64,000 nt of DNA, taken from assembly GCA_964561545.1 (NCBI GenBank), contig CAZLQF010000004.1, forward strand, positions 1 through 64,000, written 5' to 3'. Of this stretch, positions 35,939 through 45,562 are shown piece after piece. Source of the DNA: CAZLQF01 sp964561545 (GTDB lineage Bacteria > Bacteroidota > Bacteroidia > CAILMK01 > CAYYUA01). Every line of letters starts with the position of its first letter. The first letter of the stretch is position 1. Under the pieces are notes generated by a model. The model was not told the DNA's origin. It searched no databases and worked only from the letters and a program-made list of their open reading frames with translations. A program made the translations under genes and the position numbers.

Positions 35939-38900
35939 TTAACTACAACCCATGCTGTTGCCGCAATTCAGGCATTTGTAACATGTTCCGCTCCTAACCG
36001 TGACGTGGCCGCAAACTTCACAAGGTGGCGCATCGCCCATCATGTTGCTTAGGTGTTGGTTGTTTTGATCAAGGTCTACCTGGGCACGGCTTTCAGCGCC
36101 ATTGCCATGGTGCGCCTCCTTCTCATAGGAAGTGCTTTGGTAGGCATAATCATCCGGTAAGCCTTCATTTTGGTCTCCATTTGGGCTTGATTCCGGAGCA
36201 TCCTTAAATTCTTCTGATTCGCTATTAGATGAGAAATTTTCGTTTTGAGGGGGCGCTTGGACAAGATCGGTCCTTCCTAAGTATTCAAACCCAATTAAGC
36301 GGAAAATGTAATCTACAATGGATGTAGAAGACTTAATGTTTGGGTGTCCTTCCACCATGCCGCTTGGTTCAAACCGTGTAAAGGAAAACTTTTCTACAAA
36401 TTCTTCTACCGGAACCCCGTATTGCAATCCAATAGAAACGGCTATGGCAAAACAGTTCAGAAGCGACCGGAAAGAAGCACCTTCTTTGTGGATGTCTACA
36501 AAGATCTCACCCAAGGTACCATCGGCGTAATCACCGGTTCTTACAAAAACGGTTTGACCGCCAATTTTGGCTTTTTGAGTAAAACCATCCCTTTTGTTGG
36601 GCAGCTTTTTACGCTCAACAATCCTTGACAATTGCCTCTTAAATTGGGTGTCTTTGGATTTGGTAATGATCTCTTTAGCGGCTTCAAGCACTTGATTGGG
36701 CGTGAGGTCCTTTAAAGTTTCATCCCCTTCTTGACCAACAGCTTCAGAAACTGCATCATCGATTTCATCGCTTTTTTCCTCGTCTGACTCTTTTTCATCG
36801 GATTTATTGGAGAGGGGTTGCGACATCTTACTACCATCCCGGTAAAGCGCGTTGGCTTTCAGCCCCAATTTCCAGGACAGTTCATAGCACTGTTGAATTT
36901 CCCCAACTGTTGCTTCATTGGGCAAGTTAATGGTTTTGGAAATGGCGCCAGATATGAAGGGTTGAGATGCTGCAATCATTCGAATGTGCCCGTGGGGGTG
37001 AATGAATCGCTCCCCTTTTTCACCGCACTTATTAGCACAATCAAATATGGGATAGTGCTCTTCCCTTAAATGAGGTGCGTTTTCTATGGTCATGGTGCCG
37101 CAAATGTATTCATTGGCTTCATGGATTTCCTTGTTGCTAAAGCCAAGGGCGTTTAACAAATTGAATCCGGGTGCTTCATATTGTGCTTTGGAGAACCCAA
37201 GCCGCTGTAATGTAGGCTCGCCCAAGGTCCATTGATTAAAGATAAAACCGATCTCAAATGCACCGCTTACGTGGCTCTCAAGAGTTTTGATGTCATCATC
37301 GTTGAAGCCTTTGTTCTTGAGGGTTTCGATGTTGATATTTGGGGCTCCCTGGAAGGTTCCTTTGCCTTTGGCATAATCAACTATCTCCTGCACTTGTTCA
37401 TCGGTATAGCCAAGGTTGGCCAATGCTTTGGGTATGGTTTGGTTGATGATCTTGAAGTAACCACCGCCAGCCAATTTTTTGAACTTGACCAGTGCAAAAT
37501 CCGGCTCAACTCCGGTAGTGTCGCAATCCATGATAAGGCCAATGGTGCCTGTCGGGGCTATTACGGTGGCTTGTGCATTTCTATATCCGTGTTTTTCGCC
37601 CAATTGCAGGGCAAGATCCCAGGCATTACAAGCTTCTTTAAGCAAGTAATCCGGGCAATGTTGCGGGTCAATGCCGTCAGGTTTGATTTCCAAGCCTTCA
37701 TAGGCATTGTGGGCATTGTAGGCAGCACAACGGTGGTTCCTGATCACCCGTAACATATCCTCTTTATTGGCCTCATAGCGCTTGAATGGCCCCTTTACAG
37801 ATGCGATCTCTGCGGATGTTGCATACGAAGTACCAGTCATAATCGCAGTAATGGCGCCACAAATGGCATTGGCTTTTTGGCTGTCGTAAGGAATTCCCGA
37901 AACCATAAGCAGGGAGCCAAGATTGGCATAACCCAGCCCCAACGTTCGGTAATCAAAGGATTTGCGGGCTACTTCCTCTGAGGGGAATTGGGCCATTAAC
38001 ACGGAGATTTCAAGGGAAATGGTCCATAGCCTTACTGCATGCTTAAAGCCTTCTACATTAAATTCAAGCTTGTCTTCATCGTAAAATTGGCGAAGGTTTA
38101 AGGATGCCAGGTTGCAAGCAGTGTCATCCAAAAACATGTATTCAGAGCAAGGATTGGAAGCTCGTATTTTACCATCTTGTGGGCAAGTGTGCCATTCATT
38201 GATGGTAGAGTCAAATTGAACGCCGGGATCTGCACAATCCCAGGCTGCATGGGCAATTTGGTCCCAAAGCTTTTGGCTGTTAATTGTGGATATGGTGGAA
38301 CCGTCATTTCTGGATTTCAACTCCCAATCTTCGTAGTTTTTGAGTTTATGGAAGAATTCATGAGGAATTCGTATCGAGTTGTTAGAATTTTGACCGGATA
38401 CGGTTTTGTAAGCTTCTCCTTCATAACCTGCTGAATACCCACCATCCGCTAAGGCTTTTACCTTTTTCTCTTCCTCCACTTTCCAGTTTACAAATTCCTC
38501 TATTTCGGGATGGTCAGCATCCAGGACAACCATTTTAGCAGCTCTTCGCGTTGTACCACCTGACTTGATGGCGCCTGCGGCCCGGTCCCCTATTTTGAGG
38601 AATGACATTAGTCCCGATGAGTAGCCACCTCCTGACAATGATTCATTTTCACCGCGGATGTTGGAGAAATTGGAGCCTACGCCTGATCCGTACTTGAAAA
38701 TACGAGCTTCTCTTACCCACAAATCCATGATGCCGCCTTCATTGACCAAGTCGTCATCAACCGATAAAATGAAGCAAGCATGCGGTTGTGGTCGCTCGTA
38801 AGCGGAGGTAGAGACCTCTACCTCTTCGGTTTCCGGATTGACAAAGTAGTGGCCCTGTGGCTTGCCCGTGATCCCATATGAAGAATGTAAACCGGTATTG

Positions 38901-39322
38901 AACCATTGAGGTGAGTTGGGCGCACTAAGTTGGCCAATGATCATGTAGACCATCTCTTCGTAAAATACATCAGCGTCTGTTTTGCTGGCAAAATAATGAT
39001 GCTGCTCACCCCATTGGCGCCAGCAATCAGCCATTCGATGAGCCACTTGTTTGATTGAGTTTTCACTACCAGTTGAGCCATCTTCTTGCGGAACACCAGT
39101 TTTCCTGAGGTATTTCTGGGCAAGAATGTCAGTAGCTACTTGTGACCAATGTTTAGGAACTTCCACATTCTCGGTTTTACTAACAACATCCCCTGCGGGA
39201 TTGCGAATTACCGAAGAACGCAAATCATATTCAAATTGGTCAAATGGACTTATACCTTCTTTGGTATAGTATCTGTCAATCTTTAAGCCCTTCTTTTGTT
39301 GTTGTTTTTGCTTAGTTGTCAT
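35939..39322 (-). CDS. nrdJ: Adenosylcobalamin-dependent (class II) ribonucleotide reductase
   Basis: A 1127-residue enzyme making deoxyribonucleotides with vitamin B12. An N-terminal part reads FDQFEYDLRSSVIRNPAGD. The catalytic barrel contains NSPQWFNTGL, ASNPCSEYMFLDDTACNLAS and VIAPTGTIGLIMDCDTTGVE, covering the radical cysteine and substrate-binding loops. An acidic linker (KSDEKESDEEKSDEIDD, about 850) separates the barrel from the C-terminal vitamin B12-dependent RNR extension. It ends in a zinc-ribbon with four Cys pairs, CEVCGHVT and CYKCLNCGNSMGCS. Its length is normal for the Bacteroidota form, with no intein. It needs cobalamin, so import or synthesis must exist elsewhere. Confidence 0.95.
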   Translation of the reverse strand: MTTKQKQQQKKGLKIDRYYTKEGISPFDQFEYDLRSSVIRNPAGDVVSKTENVEVPKHWSQVATDILAQKYLRKTGVPQEDGSTGSENSIKQVAHRMADCWRQWGEQHHYFASKTDADVFYEEMVYMIIGQLSAPNSPQWFNTGLHSSYGITGKPQGHYFVNPETEEVEVSTSAYERPQPHACFILSVDDDLVNEGGIMDLWVREARIFKYGSGVGSNFSNIRGENESLSGGGYSSGLMSFLKIGDRAAGAIKSGGTTRRAAKMVVLDADHPEIEEFVNWKVEEEKKVKALADGGYSAGYEGEAYKTVSGQNSNNSIRIPHEFFHKLKNYEDWELKSRNDGSTISTINSQKLWDQIAHAAWDCADPGVQFDSTINEWHTCPQDGKIRASNPCSEYMFLDDTACNLASLNLRQFYDEDKLEFNVEGFKHAVRLWTISLEISVLMAQFPSEEVARKSFDYRTLGLGYANLGSLLMVSGIPYDSQKANAICGAITAIMTGTSYATSAEIASVKGPFKRYEANKEDMLRVIRNHRCAAYNAHNAYEGLEIKPDGIDPQHCPDYLLKEACNAWDLALQLGEKHGYRNAQATVIAPTGTIGLIMDCDTTGVEPDFALVKFKKLAGGGYFKIINQTIPKALANLGYTDEQVQEIVDYAKGKGTFQGAPNINIETLKNKGFNDDDIKTLESHVSGAFEIGFIFNQWTLGEPTLQRLGFSKAQYEAPGFNLLNALGFSNKEIHEANEYICGTMTIENAPHLREEHYPIFDCANKCGEKGERFIHPHGHIRMIAASQPFISGAISKTINLPNEATVGEIQQCYELSWKLGLKANALYRDGSKMSQPLSNKSDEKESDEEKSDEIDDAVSEAVGQEGDETLKDLTPNQVLEAAKEIITKSKDTQFKRQLSRIVERKKLPNKRDGFTQKAKIGGQTVFVRTGDYADGTLGEIFVDIHKEGASFRSLLNCFAIAVSIGLQYGVPVEEFVEKFSFTRFEPSGMVEGHPNIKSSTSIVDYIFRLIGFEYLGRTDLVQAPPQNENFSSNSESEEFKDAPESSPNGDQNEGLPDDYAYQSTSYEKEAHHGNGAESRAQVDLDQNNQHLSNMMGDAPPCEVCGHVTVRSGTCYKCLNCGNSMGCS

Positions 39323-39757
39323 AACCCTTTTTCTTTAATTGATCATTTGACATCTTGTTTCAAAAAATTAACGATTTCCCTTAAAAGTACTTTTTGAGGG
39401 CCCCTTTTTAAAGAAGCGGTAAGAACAAAGCTAAGTGTTAAGATAAGCTACTTAAAATTTTCTTTTACACATTAGCCGGTAACCTTGTGGATAACTTCCA
39501 AAAAAACCTGTTCTTTAATTTTACAGCCTTTAGGCTTTATTAAGCTATTTTGGTAAAATAGGTATAAAGGTATTTTAGTAATTCTAAAAACAGCATATGA
39601 TGGAACATCATTCCCAAAGTGCCTTCTTATTGCCTTCTTATAGAAAGCTTTTGAAAGGATTGATTTTTGGTATAAACTAAAGTTTTTTAAGTATGATAGT
39701 AACCGTGTTTTCCTGCTAATGGTATATTTTTTAATTTTGCCAAAAAACCTTAAAACC
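39323..39757. other. Divergent intergenic region, nrdJ / lipoprotein gene
   Basis: About 435 bp between divergent genes. The only element recognised is the -7 at 39732-39739. A minus-strand open frame at 39472-39813 is not protein-like. No riboswitch of the cobalamin type (no B12-box pattern) was recognised in front of nrdJ. Confidence 0.45.
39732..39739 (+). promoter_or_regulatory. -7 element of the lipoprotein gene
   Basis: TAATTTTG, 18 bp before the ATG at 39758. An in-frame ATG at 39719 lies upstream of this element and would not be transcribed from it, which supports the later start. Confidence 0.5.
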
Positions 39758-40624
39758 ATGAAAACTTTAACAACATTCTTAAGCATCTTACTGATTGTAG
39801 GCACAGCTTGCAATTCAGGAAATCAAAGTGGTGAACAAGAAAGTGGTAAACAAGAAGAAATGGACACCACTGCAATGAGCAAGCAAGAGAAAGAAGAACA
39901 AGAAAGCAAGCATTCAGGATTTCCCATGGAAAAAAATGGCCTAAAGGTATCGAAGGTTCAGTCGATGGATTTTCCGGACGCTTCTCTTGATTTGAAGCAA
40001 CCTAAAGAATCGGCTGAATTGGAGAGTGGAAAAGTGAAGTTTGATTTTGAAGTAGGGAATTACGAGTTAAAAAAGCAAACCGAGGATGCTGAGGAGCACA
40101 TGTTGGCCAATTCGAGTAAAGGCCAGCACATTCATGTGATTCTCAACAATGGCCCTTATGATGCTCGTTACAATGCTGATTTTGAAAAGGAATTGGAGGA
40201 TGGTCATTATGTGGCGCTTGCTTTCCTCTCAAGGTCCTACCATGAAAGCGTAAAAAATGAAGACGCTTACGTGTTGAAGCAATTTACGGTAGGAGATGCC
40301 GAAATGAAGGATGTAGATTTTTCAAGTCCTCACATGTTTTACAGCAGGCCTAAGGGAACTTATTCCGGCAAGGACGCTGGCAAGATCTTGTTGGATTTTT
40401 ACCTGGTCAACACCGATCTATCCAAAGATGGTAATACCGTCAAAGCCACCATCAATGACACTGATTTTGAGTTCCACAAATGGCAACCCTATGCAGTAGA
40501 AGGTTTTGAATCGGATACAGTCAACATTAAACTCGAGTTGGTAGATGGTGATGGCAATCAAATAGAGAGCCCATTCAATCCTGTTCAAAGGGAAATTGTT
40601 AGAAAGCCCGACATGGAAAGCTAA
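39758..40624 (+). CDS. Lipoprotein of the Bacteroidota phosphopeptide-binding-protein type
   Basis: A 288-residue protein. The signal peptide MKTLTTFLSILLIVGTAC ends at the lipobox (Cys18). An acidic/Gln-rich linker runs to about residue 60. The globular part includes HIHVILNNGPYDARYNADFE, VALAFLSRSYHESVKN and MFYSRPKGTYSGKDAGKI. A clear homologous group of lipoproteins exists in Bacteroidota, often annotated as phosphopeptide-binding, but I cannot confirm ligand binding from the sequence. It is followed by a bidirectional terminator shared with pyrE. Confidence 0.7.
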   Translation: MKTLTTFLSILLIVGTACNSGNQSGEQESGKQEEMDTTAMSKQEKEEQESKHSGFPMEKNGLKVSKVQSMDFPDASLDLKQPKESAELESGKVKFDFEVGNYELKKQTEDAEEHMLANSSKGQHIHVILNNGPYDARYNADFEKELEDGHYVALAFLSRSYHESVKNEDAYVLKQFTVGDAEMKDVDFSSPHMFYSRPKGTYSGKDAGKILLDFYLVNTDLSKDGNTVKATINDTDFEFHKWQPYAVEGFESDTVNIKLELVDGDGNQIESPFNPVQREIVRKPDMES

Positions 40625-40654
40625 TGATATCCGTTCACAACAAATTATAGTAAT

Positions 40655-40691
40655 AAAAAAGGCTCCCTTTAATTAATCGGAGCCTTTTTTA
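40655..40691. terminator. Bidirectional terminator between lipoprotein gene and pyrE
   Basis: AAAAAAGGCTCC and GGAGCCTTTTTT form a 12-bp stem with A/T runs on both sides, so it ends both convergent transcripts. Confidence 0.85.
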
Positions 40692-41339
40692 TGTTTGGGC
40701 TTGTGACCATTTTTCCGGATCCCTTCGCCAGGCCTGCAAACTTACCAATCCTTGATCGGAAATGTAGTTATGGGCCAAAGCCTCATTGATTAAAGTATCA
40801 TAATCAAGTAGCGTGGCATGATTGATGTTGTTTGCTTCCAAAGCGCCGTGGGCTTTATCAAATTCGTAGGAAAAGATGGCGAATAAACCATCGACTTGGG
40901 CTCCTGCTTCGCGAATGGTTTGAATGGCATTGAGGGAACTGCCTCCCGTGGAAATAAGGTCTTCGATCACCACCACTTTTTGATTTTCTGCAATGGTCCC
41001 TTCGATTTTATTTTCCGTTCCGTGCTTTTTGGTTGAGGCCCTTACATAGGCTAGAGGCATCCCAAGTTGATCGGCTATCATGGTGGCATGGGGAATGCCT
41101 GCTGTTGCAACGCCTGCAATAACTTCAAAATTTGGGGCATGGGTTTTCACCATTGCTACAAAAGCTTCCCTGATGTATTTCCTGATATCGGGATAGGAGA
41201 GCAAAAGGCGGTTATCGCAATAGATGGGACTTTTTAATCCGGATGACCACGTAAAGGGACTTTGCGGGTTTAGTTTTACAGCTTCGATCTCTAATAAAAA
41301 TTGAGCAATTTTGTTAACTTTATTAAAACCACTTGTCAT
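40689..41339 (-). CDS. pyrE: Orotate phosphoribosyltransferase
   Basis: A 216-residue enzyme joining orotate to PRPP in pyrimidine synthesis. Features are FLLEIEAVKLNPQSPFTWSS, SPIYCDNRLLLSYP, the catalytic Lys region RASTKKHGTENKIEG and the PRPP loop VVVIEDLISTGGSS with the Asp pair region. The start ATG (41337-41339 on the minus strand) overlaps the ATG of the divergent NUDIX gene by two bases (CATG), and its -7 element TAATTTTG lies inside the NUDIX coding region. Confidence 0.95.
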   Translation of the reverse strand: MTSGFNKVNKIAQFLLEIEAVKLNPQSPFTWSSGLKSPIYCDNRLLLSYPDIRKYIREAFVAMVKTHAPNFEVIAGVATAGIPHATMIADQLGMPLAYVRASTKKHGTENKIEGTIAENQKVVVIEDLISTGGSSLNAIQTIREAGAQVDGLFAIFSYEFDKAHGALEANNINHATLLDYDTLINEALAHNYISDQGLVSLQAWRRDPEKWSQAQT

Positions 41340-41964
41340 GGAAAAAGATTTAAAAATATACGTTAAAGGTACGCCTTTGATTATTACTGATAATTTACAA
41401 AATTATAAAAAGGATGGGGGGATTTTACCGGTAGAAGTAAGTAAAGAAGAAGATGTGCAAGATGTCTTGGAATATCTGGAAAGCAGCCCTTTTCATTCAA
41501 AGGCTGTTTTACACGGTGCATCCAAAGCGTCCATTTATAATAATTTAAACCAGCAGTGTGAATTACTTCAAGCTTCAGGCGGGGTCGTTTGGAACGACCT
41601 GGGCCAGGTCTTGCTTATCTTTCGTCACAACCATTGGGACTTGCCCAAAGGCAAAATTGAAAAAGGAGAATCTAAAGAAGCAGCAGCCTTAAGGGAGGTA
41701 AAGGAAGAGTGTGGCGTTGGGGAATTGTCATTGAACAATTATTTTACAACATCTTACCATACTTATTGGCGAAAACAAACACGGATGCTAAAGCAAACGT
41801 TTTGGTATGAAATGTCATGCAATGACAAAGGCTCCATCAAACCCCAAACCATGGAAGGCATTACAGATGTAAAATGGGCGGACCAGTCAGCAATCCAAAA
41901 AGCCATAAAGCAAACCTTTCCCAACCTTCAGGAAGTCCTGGAAAGTGTTTTAGATAAAATGTAA
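41338..41964 (+). CDS. NUDIX hydrolase
   Basis: A 208-residue protein with the NUDIX box GKIEKGES...REVKEECG (G-x5-E-x7-R-E-x-x-E-E-x-G) at about residues 105-125, preceded by HNHWDLPKGK. The N-terminal ~75 residues are a Bacteroidota-type extension. It should hydrolyse a nucleoside diphosphate linked to another group, possibly a mutagenic nucleotide. Its ATG shares the four bases CATG with the divergent pyrE start, so the upstream region of each gene lies inside the other. Confidence 0.85.
   Translation: MEKDLKIYVKGTPLIITDNLQNYKKDGGILPVEVSKEEDVQDVLEYLESSPFHSKAVLHGASKASIYNNLNQQCELLQASGGVVWNDLGQVLLIFRHNHWDLPKGKIEKGESKEAAALREVKEECGVGELSLNNYFTTSYHTYWRKQTRMLKQTFWYEMSCNDKGSIKPQTMEGITDVKWADQSAIQKAIKQTFPNLQEVLESVLDKM
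41398..41405 (-). promoter_or_regulatory. -7 element of pyrE, inside the NUDIX gene
   Basis: Read on the minus strand it is TAATTTTG (TAnnTTTG), placing the transcription start about 52 nt before the pyrE ATG. Confidence 0.5.
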
Positions 41965-42121
41965 GGCTTGTTGTTATTACTCATTGATCAATAATTGCCA
42001 TACTTTAGCTGATTATTAACATCCAAAGTGGTTTAATGGTATTGGTTGATGTTTACTACTTATTAGCAGCTAACGCTTAGTTACCAAGGCTTTTTATTTA
42101 ATAAACAAACAACAGCTCTTA

Positions 42122-42760
42122 CTAACTGGCTTCCTTTTCAAAGGCTATTTTCCACAATCCTCGTATATCATCCATTCCAAACCCAGTGGCTTGATCGTTG
42201 GGGTAGAGGTTTTGCAGTACAATGTAGTCCTCTTCTAATATATCCTCGCCCACTTTACCATGGCAACTCAGGCATAAAGATGATTGGATGGTAATCGGGG
42301 AATAGTAGTGATAAGTGGATTCCTTTTCCACCAAAGTAGGTTCAAGCTTTTGTTCTTTGGCCAATTGTACTTGGTATTGATTAATGAGCTCTGCTTCCTT
42401 CTCATTGGCCTCATTCTGCGGGTTACGATTTTTATGGGAAACCCGGCTTATTTGGGCATCATAATCCTCGGAAAGGGAATCGGTTAGAGGCATGGCTTCA
42501 TGGGAGCAAAACTCAATGGCGTGGCTAATGCCACCCTCTGCAATGGCACTTTGTAATTTACTTTTTAATGCCTTTCTTGATCCTTTTACAATATTGGCGC
42601 CTTGGTCTTTAATGTCAGCTTTAAGGTCCGTTTCAGGGTTTGAGGGCTTCTTAGCTTCCTGCTTTTCATCCGATGATTTGTCGGATGATTGATTTCCTGA
42701 ACATTGGTAGAGCACTAAACTTGTACCAAAGAAAAGAAGTAATACGATCAATTGACGCAT
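42122..42760 (-). CDS. DUF3365-type haem lipoprotein
   Basis: A 212-residue protein. Lipoprotein signal MRQLIVLLLFFGTSLVLYQC begins at ATG 42760. A Lys/Glu/Ser-rich linker is followed by the DUF3365 (Tll0287-like) domain, which includes AIAEGGISHAIEFCSHEAMP, a phrase around ISRVSHKNRNPQNEAN and the haem c-binding CLSCHG near residue 170. It is likely a membrane-attached periplasmic haem protein for redox sensing or electron transfer. It is divergent from pfkA. Confidence 0.8.
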   Translation of the reverse strand: MRQLIVLLLFFGTSLVLYQCSGNQSSDKSSDEKQEAKKPSNPETDLKADIKDQGANIVKGSRKALKSKLQSAIAEGGISHAIEFCSHEAMPLTDSLSEDYDAQISRVSHKNRNPQNEANEKEAELINQYQVQLAKEQKLEPTLVEKESTYHYYSPITIQSSLCLSCHGKVGEDILEEDYIVLQNLYPNDQATGFGMDDIRGLWKIAFEKEAS

Positions 42761-42814
42761 AGTTGATATTTTTCCCATCAAAAATAACAATAAAATTGCT
42801 TTATTTGTAAGAAT

Positions 42815-43795
42815 ATGGCAGCAATAGAAAAAATAGCAGTGCTTACCTCAGGAGGTGACGCCCCTGGTATGAACGCGGCCATCAGGGCAGTGGTTCGTAC
42901 AGGTATTTATCATTCAATTGAGGTTTATGGCATTGACCGGGGTTTTAAAGGCTTGATCAAAGGTGATTTTTTCTCCTTGCCCTCTCATTCCGTGTCTAAC
43001 ATTATTCAAAAGGGGGGCACCATTTTAAAAAGTGCACGCTGTGAGGAATTTCGAACCAAGGAAGGGCGTGCTAAGGCAGCACAGCAATTAAAAACCAAAG
43101 GAATTGATGGCTTAGTAGCCATTGGTGGGGATGGTACTTTTTCAGGATGTCAGCTGATGTGCCAGGAACAAGGCATTCCTACTATTGGTATCCCGGGTAC
43201 CATTGATAATGACCTGTATGGCACCGATTATACATTGGGATATGATACAGCGGTTAATACTGCATTGGATGCGGTGGACCGGCTCAGGGATACGGCTGAT
43301 TCCCACGACCGGTTGTTTTTTATAGAAGTGATGGGCAGGGATGCCGGCTTTATTGCATTAAATGTGGGGTTGAGTGGTGGGGCAGAAGCCATTATGATCC
43401 CGGAAACGGATACCAACCTGGCTTATGTTGCTGATAAATTGAACCAAGGCTGGCAGCGGCAAAAAACCTCATCCATTATCATTGTGGCTGAAGGAGATGA
43501 AGAAGGGGGTGCATTTGACGTTGTTCAAAAAATCAAAGATCAGATCCCTGAGTTTGAATACCGTGTTTCCATTCTGGGGCATACCCAAAGAGGTGGAAGC
43601 CCCACTGCTATGGACCGGGTGTTGGGTTCCAGGCTTGGTTATGCATCTGTAATGGGTTTAATGGACGGACGGAAGGACGAAATGGTTGGCGTGGTCAACC
43701 ACCAAATGGAATTTACAAGTTTTTCACAATCCATTGGTAAGAAAAAGCAGATCGACAATACCCTTGTGAAACTGGCAGAAATCTTAAGTACCTGA
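42815..43795 (+). CDS. pfkA: 6-phosphofructokinase
   Basis: A 326-residue ATP-type PfkA, phosphorylating fructose 6-phosphate in glycolysis. Motifs are TSGGDAPGMNAAIRAVVRTG, VAIGGDGTFSGCQLM, PGTIDNDLYGTDYTLGYDTA with the catalytic Asp, FIEVMGRDAGFIAL and LGHTQRGGSPTAMDRVLGSR. Length is normal. A TTTATTTG sequence 7 bp before the ATG resembles a weak -7, so the mRNA could be nearly leaderless. Confidence 0.97.
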   Translation: MAAIEKIAVLTSGGDAPGMNAAIRAVVRTGIYHSIEVYGIDRGFKGLIKGDFFSLPSHSVSNIIQKGGTILKSARCEEFRTKEGRAKAAQQLKTKGIDGLVAIGGDGTFSGCQLMCQEQGIPTIGIPGTIDNDLYGTDYTLGYDTAVNTALDAVDRLRDTADSHDRLFFIEVMGRDAGFIALNVGLSGGAEAIMIPETDTNLAYVADKLNQGWQRQKTSSIIIVAEGDEEGGAFDVVQKIKDQIPEFEYRVSILGHTQRGGSPTAMDRVLGSRLGYASVMGLMDGRKDEMVGVVNHQMEFTSFSQSIGKKKQIDNTLVKLAEILST

Positions 43796-43963
43796 TTCAA
43801 TGTGCTCAAAAAACTGCATTCTTGAAAATTGTCCAATTGGTGATGATACCATGCATGTGAAAAAGGCTATCATTTACAAGTTGCACTTACTACCCGCTTC
43901 TCACTTAAACTAAGTGATTTTGCATTCAATAGGTCAGCTAAATTAAAAACCAATTCTTTGAAG

Positions 43964-44539
43964 ATGCGACTTTTTGCTTACACAGCCCTTATCCTGGTAT
44001 ACCTTTTGGCTTTGGTGGTGGGCAAGTATGAGCCTTCCATTGGCACCAACCTTACCTACATCTGGGCTGGATTTTTTGTTTTAGTGGCCGCAGAAATTGC
44101 TCTAAGGCTTCGATTTTCAAGGTACCTCTTTTTTCCGCTTGGCTATGTACTTATTATCTTATCCCGGTTTTTTGATTTGCCCGATCCTGTTTATGATGAG
44201 GCTTTGGGAGGTTTATTCCATGGCATTTTAGGTGGGTTTTTGATTAATGAATTTTTAAAAGTTGACCGAGATGATAAGGAAATACGCACTTTCTTTTTGG
44301 TGGCTGCCGTTGCCTCATTTGCTTTTGCAACGCAGGTCCTTTTATTGTTCGATCTACCGCCATTGAGCAAAATTTTAGACCTGCGCATCAGCAGTTATGT
44401 GTTAGTGGCTTTGATCGGGCGCTACCTCATACTTGACCGCCTTACTTATGACTACCCGGAAGCAAGAACCGCTTTAAGCCTTGTCGTTCTGGTGCATGTC
44501 TTTATGATCTTAGGCGAAGTACTGGGTAAATTTTTATAA
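43964..44539 (+). CDS. Hypothetical multi-pass membrane protein
   Basis: A 191-residue hydrophobic protein starting MRLFAYTALILVYLLALVVG at ATG 43964 (TTG 43958 is 2 codons earlier). It has about six transmembrane helices, with a conserved-looking FHGILGGFLINEF and SRFFDLPDPVYDEA. No family is recognised. It sits 168 bp after pfkA and about 140 bp before a thioesterase-like gene. Confidence 0.6.
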   Translation: MRLFAYTALILVYLLALVVGKYEPSIGTNLTYIWAGFFVLVAAEIALRLRFSRYLFFPLGYVLIILSRFFDLPDPVYDEALGGLFHGILGGFLINEFLKVDRDDKEIRTFFLVAAVASFAFATQVLLLFDLPPLSKILDLRISSYVLVALIGRYLILDRLTYDYPEARTALSLVVLVHVFMILGEVLGKFL

Positions 44540-44681
44540 AAGGTTGCCATTGATAGGCATTCAATGCGCTTGTCAATACCTTGCTCAAAAGCAGCGGTTG
44601 AATTGTAAACTTCAATGAATATCCTGCATAAGCTTGCTAATTAGCCTTGATTTCTTTTATTTGCCGTCAAATGCTTGCTTG

Positions 44682-45080
44682 ATGATCAATCCATTTGACC
44701 CCGGAGCTAAAAAACATTACGAAGTAACCGTACAGGAAGCGGATACTGCTAAATTTCCGGCTGAAGAAGTACACCCGGTTTATGCTACATTTGCATTGGC
44801 AAGGGATGTGGAGTGGACCTGCCGGCTGTTTGTTCATGAAATGAAAGAAAAAGGAGAAGAGGGCATTGGAACGATGCTCCACATTGATCACGTTTCCCCT
44901 GCTTTGGAACATTCAAAGGTTACCATTGAAGCCACCCTCCAAAAAGTTGAAAAAAACGAGCTTATATGCTCCTTTGAGGCTAAGGTAGGCGACCGCATTG
45001 TAGCCAAAGGGGAGCAAGGCCAAAAAATTGTTCTTAAATCCAAAATCGATCAAATTTTTTCCAATTTAAATCAGGCTTAA
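44682..45080 (+). CDS. FlK-like hotdog thioesterase
   Basis: A 132-residue protein starting at ATG 44682 (MINPFDPGAKKHYEVTVQEA). It has the hotdog-fold pattern PVYATFALARDVEWTCR followed by a helix, then GIGTMLHIDHVSPALEHSKV and ELICSFEAKVGDRIVAKGEQ, typical of fluoroacetyl-CoA thioesterase-like (FlK) proteins and related acyl-CoA thioesterases. Substrate unknown. It is 3 bp from smpB, so the two form an operon. Confidence 0.75.
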   Translation: MINPFDPGAKKHYEVTVQEADTAKFPAEEVHPVYATFALARDVEWTCRLFVHEMKEKGEEGIGTMLHIDHVSPALEHSKVTIEATLQKVEKNELICSFEAKVGDRIVAKGEQGQKIVLKSKIDQIFSNLNQA

Positions 45081-45083
45081 AAA

Positions 45084-45548
45084 ATGCCCGAAGCAACAAG
45101 AGAAATACAACACATTGTGGAAAACCGTAAGGCTTCATTCCAATTTCACATCATTGATTGCTATGAAGCAGGTATTCAACTCACTGGAACGGAGATCAAA
45201 TCTGTAAGGCAAAAAAAAGCAAGCCTGCAGGAAGGCTATTGCTTTTTTCATCGAGGGGAATTGTTTGTGAAGAACATGCACATATCAGAATACAAACAAG
45301 GTAACATTTACAACCATGAACCCAAGCGCCAGCGTAAGCTTTTGATGAGAAAGCATGAACTCAGAAAACTTCATGCAAAAGTAGCTGAAAAAGGGATGAC
45401 CATTGTTCCGAAAAGCCTATTTATCAACGAAAGAGGGTTGGCCAAATTAGAAGTTTGTGTGGCAAAGGGGAAGAAGGTGTTTGATAAACGCCAAGCCATT
45501 AAAGAAAAAGAGATGAAGCGGGAAATGCAAAGAAAAATGAAGTATTAA
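45084..45548 (+). CDS. smpB: SsrA-binding protein SmpB
   Basis: A 154-residue protein that binds tmRNA and rescues stalled ribosomes. Family motifs are GIQLTGTEIKSVRQKKASLQ, NMHISEYKQGNIYNHEPKR and RKLLMRKHELRKL, followed by the basic C-terminal tail (KKVFDKRQAIKEKEMKR). tmRNA itself is not in the window. It follows the thioesterase-like gene by 3 bp. Confidence 0.96.
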   Translation: MPEATREIQHIVENRKASFQFHIIDCYEAGIQLTGTEIKSVRQKKASLQEGYCFFHRGELFVKNMHISEYKQGNIYNHEPKRQRKLLMRKHELRKLHAKVAEKGMTIVPKSLFINERGLAKLEVCVAKGKKVFDKRQAIKEKEMKREMQRKMKY

Positions 45549-45562
45549 GGTTTGTTGGTATT

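Noticed and set aside
39472..39813. Minus-strand open frame of 113 residues between nrdJ and the lipoprotein gene
   Set aside because: Its composition is not protein-like, it overlaps the start and promoter of the lipoprotein gene, and no domain or signal is visible.
41306..41313. CAATTTTG as a possible -7 for the NUDIX gene
   Set aside because: Its first base differs from TAnnTTTG, and no -33 TTG at the right distance was found, so it was not called.
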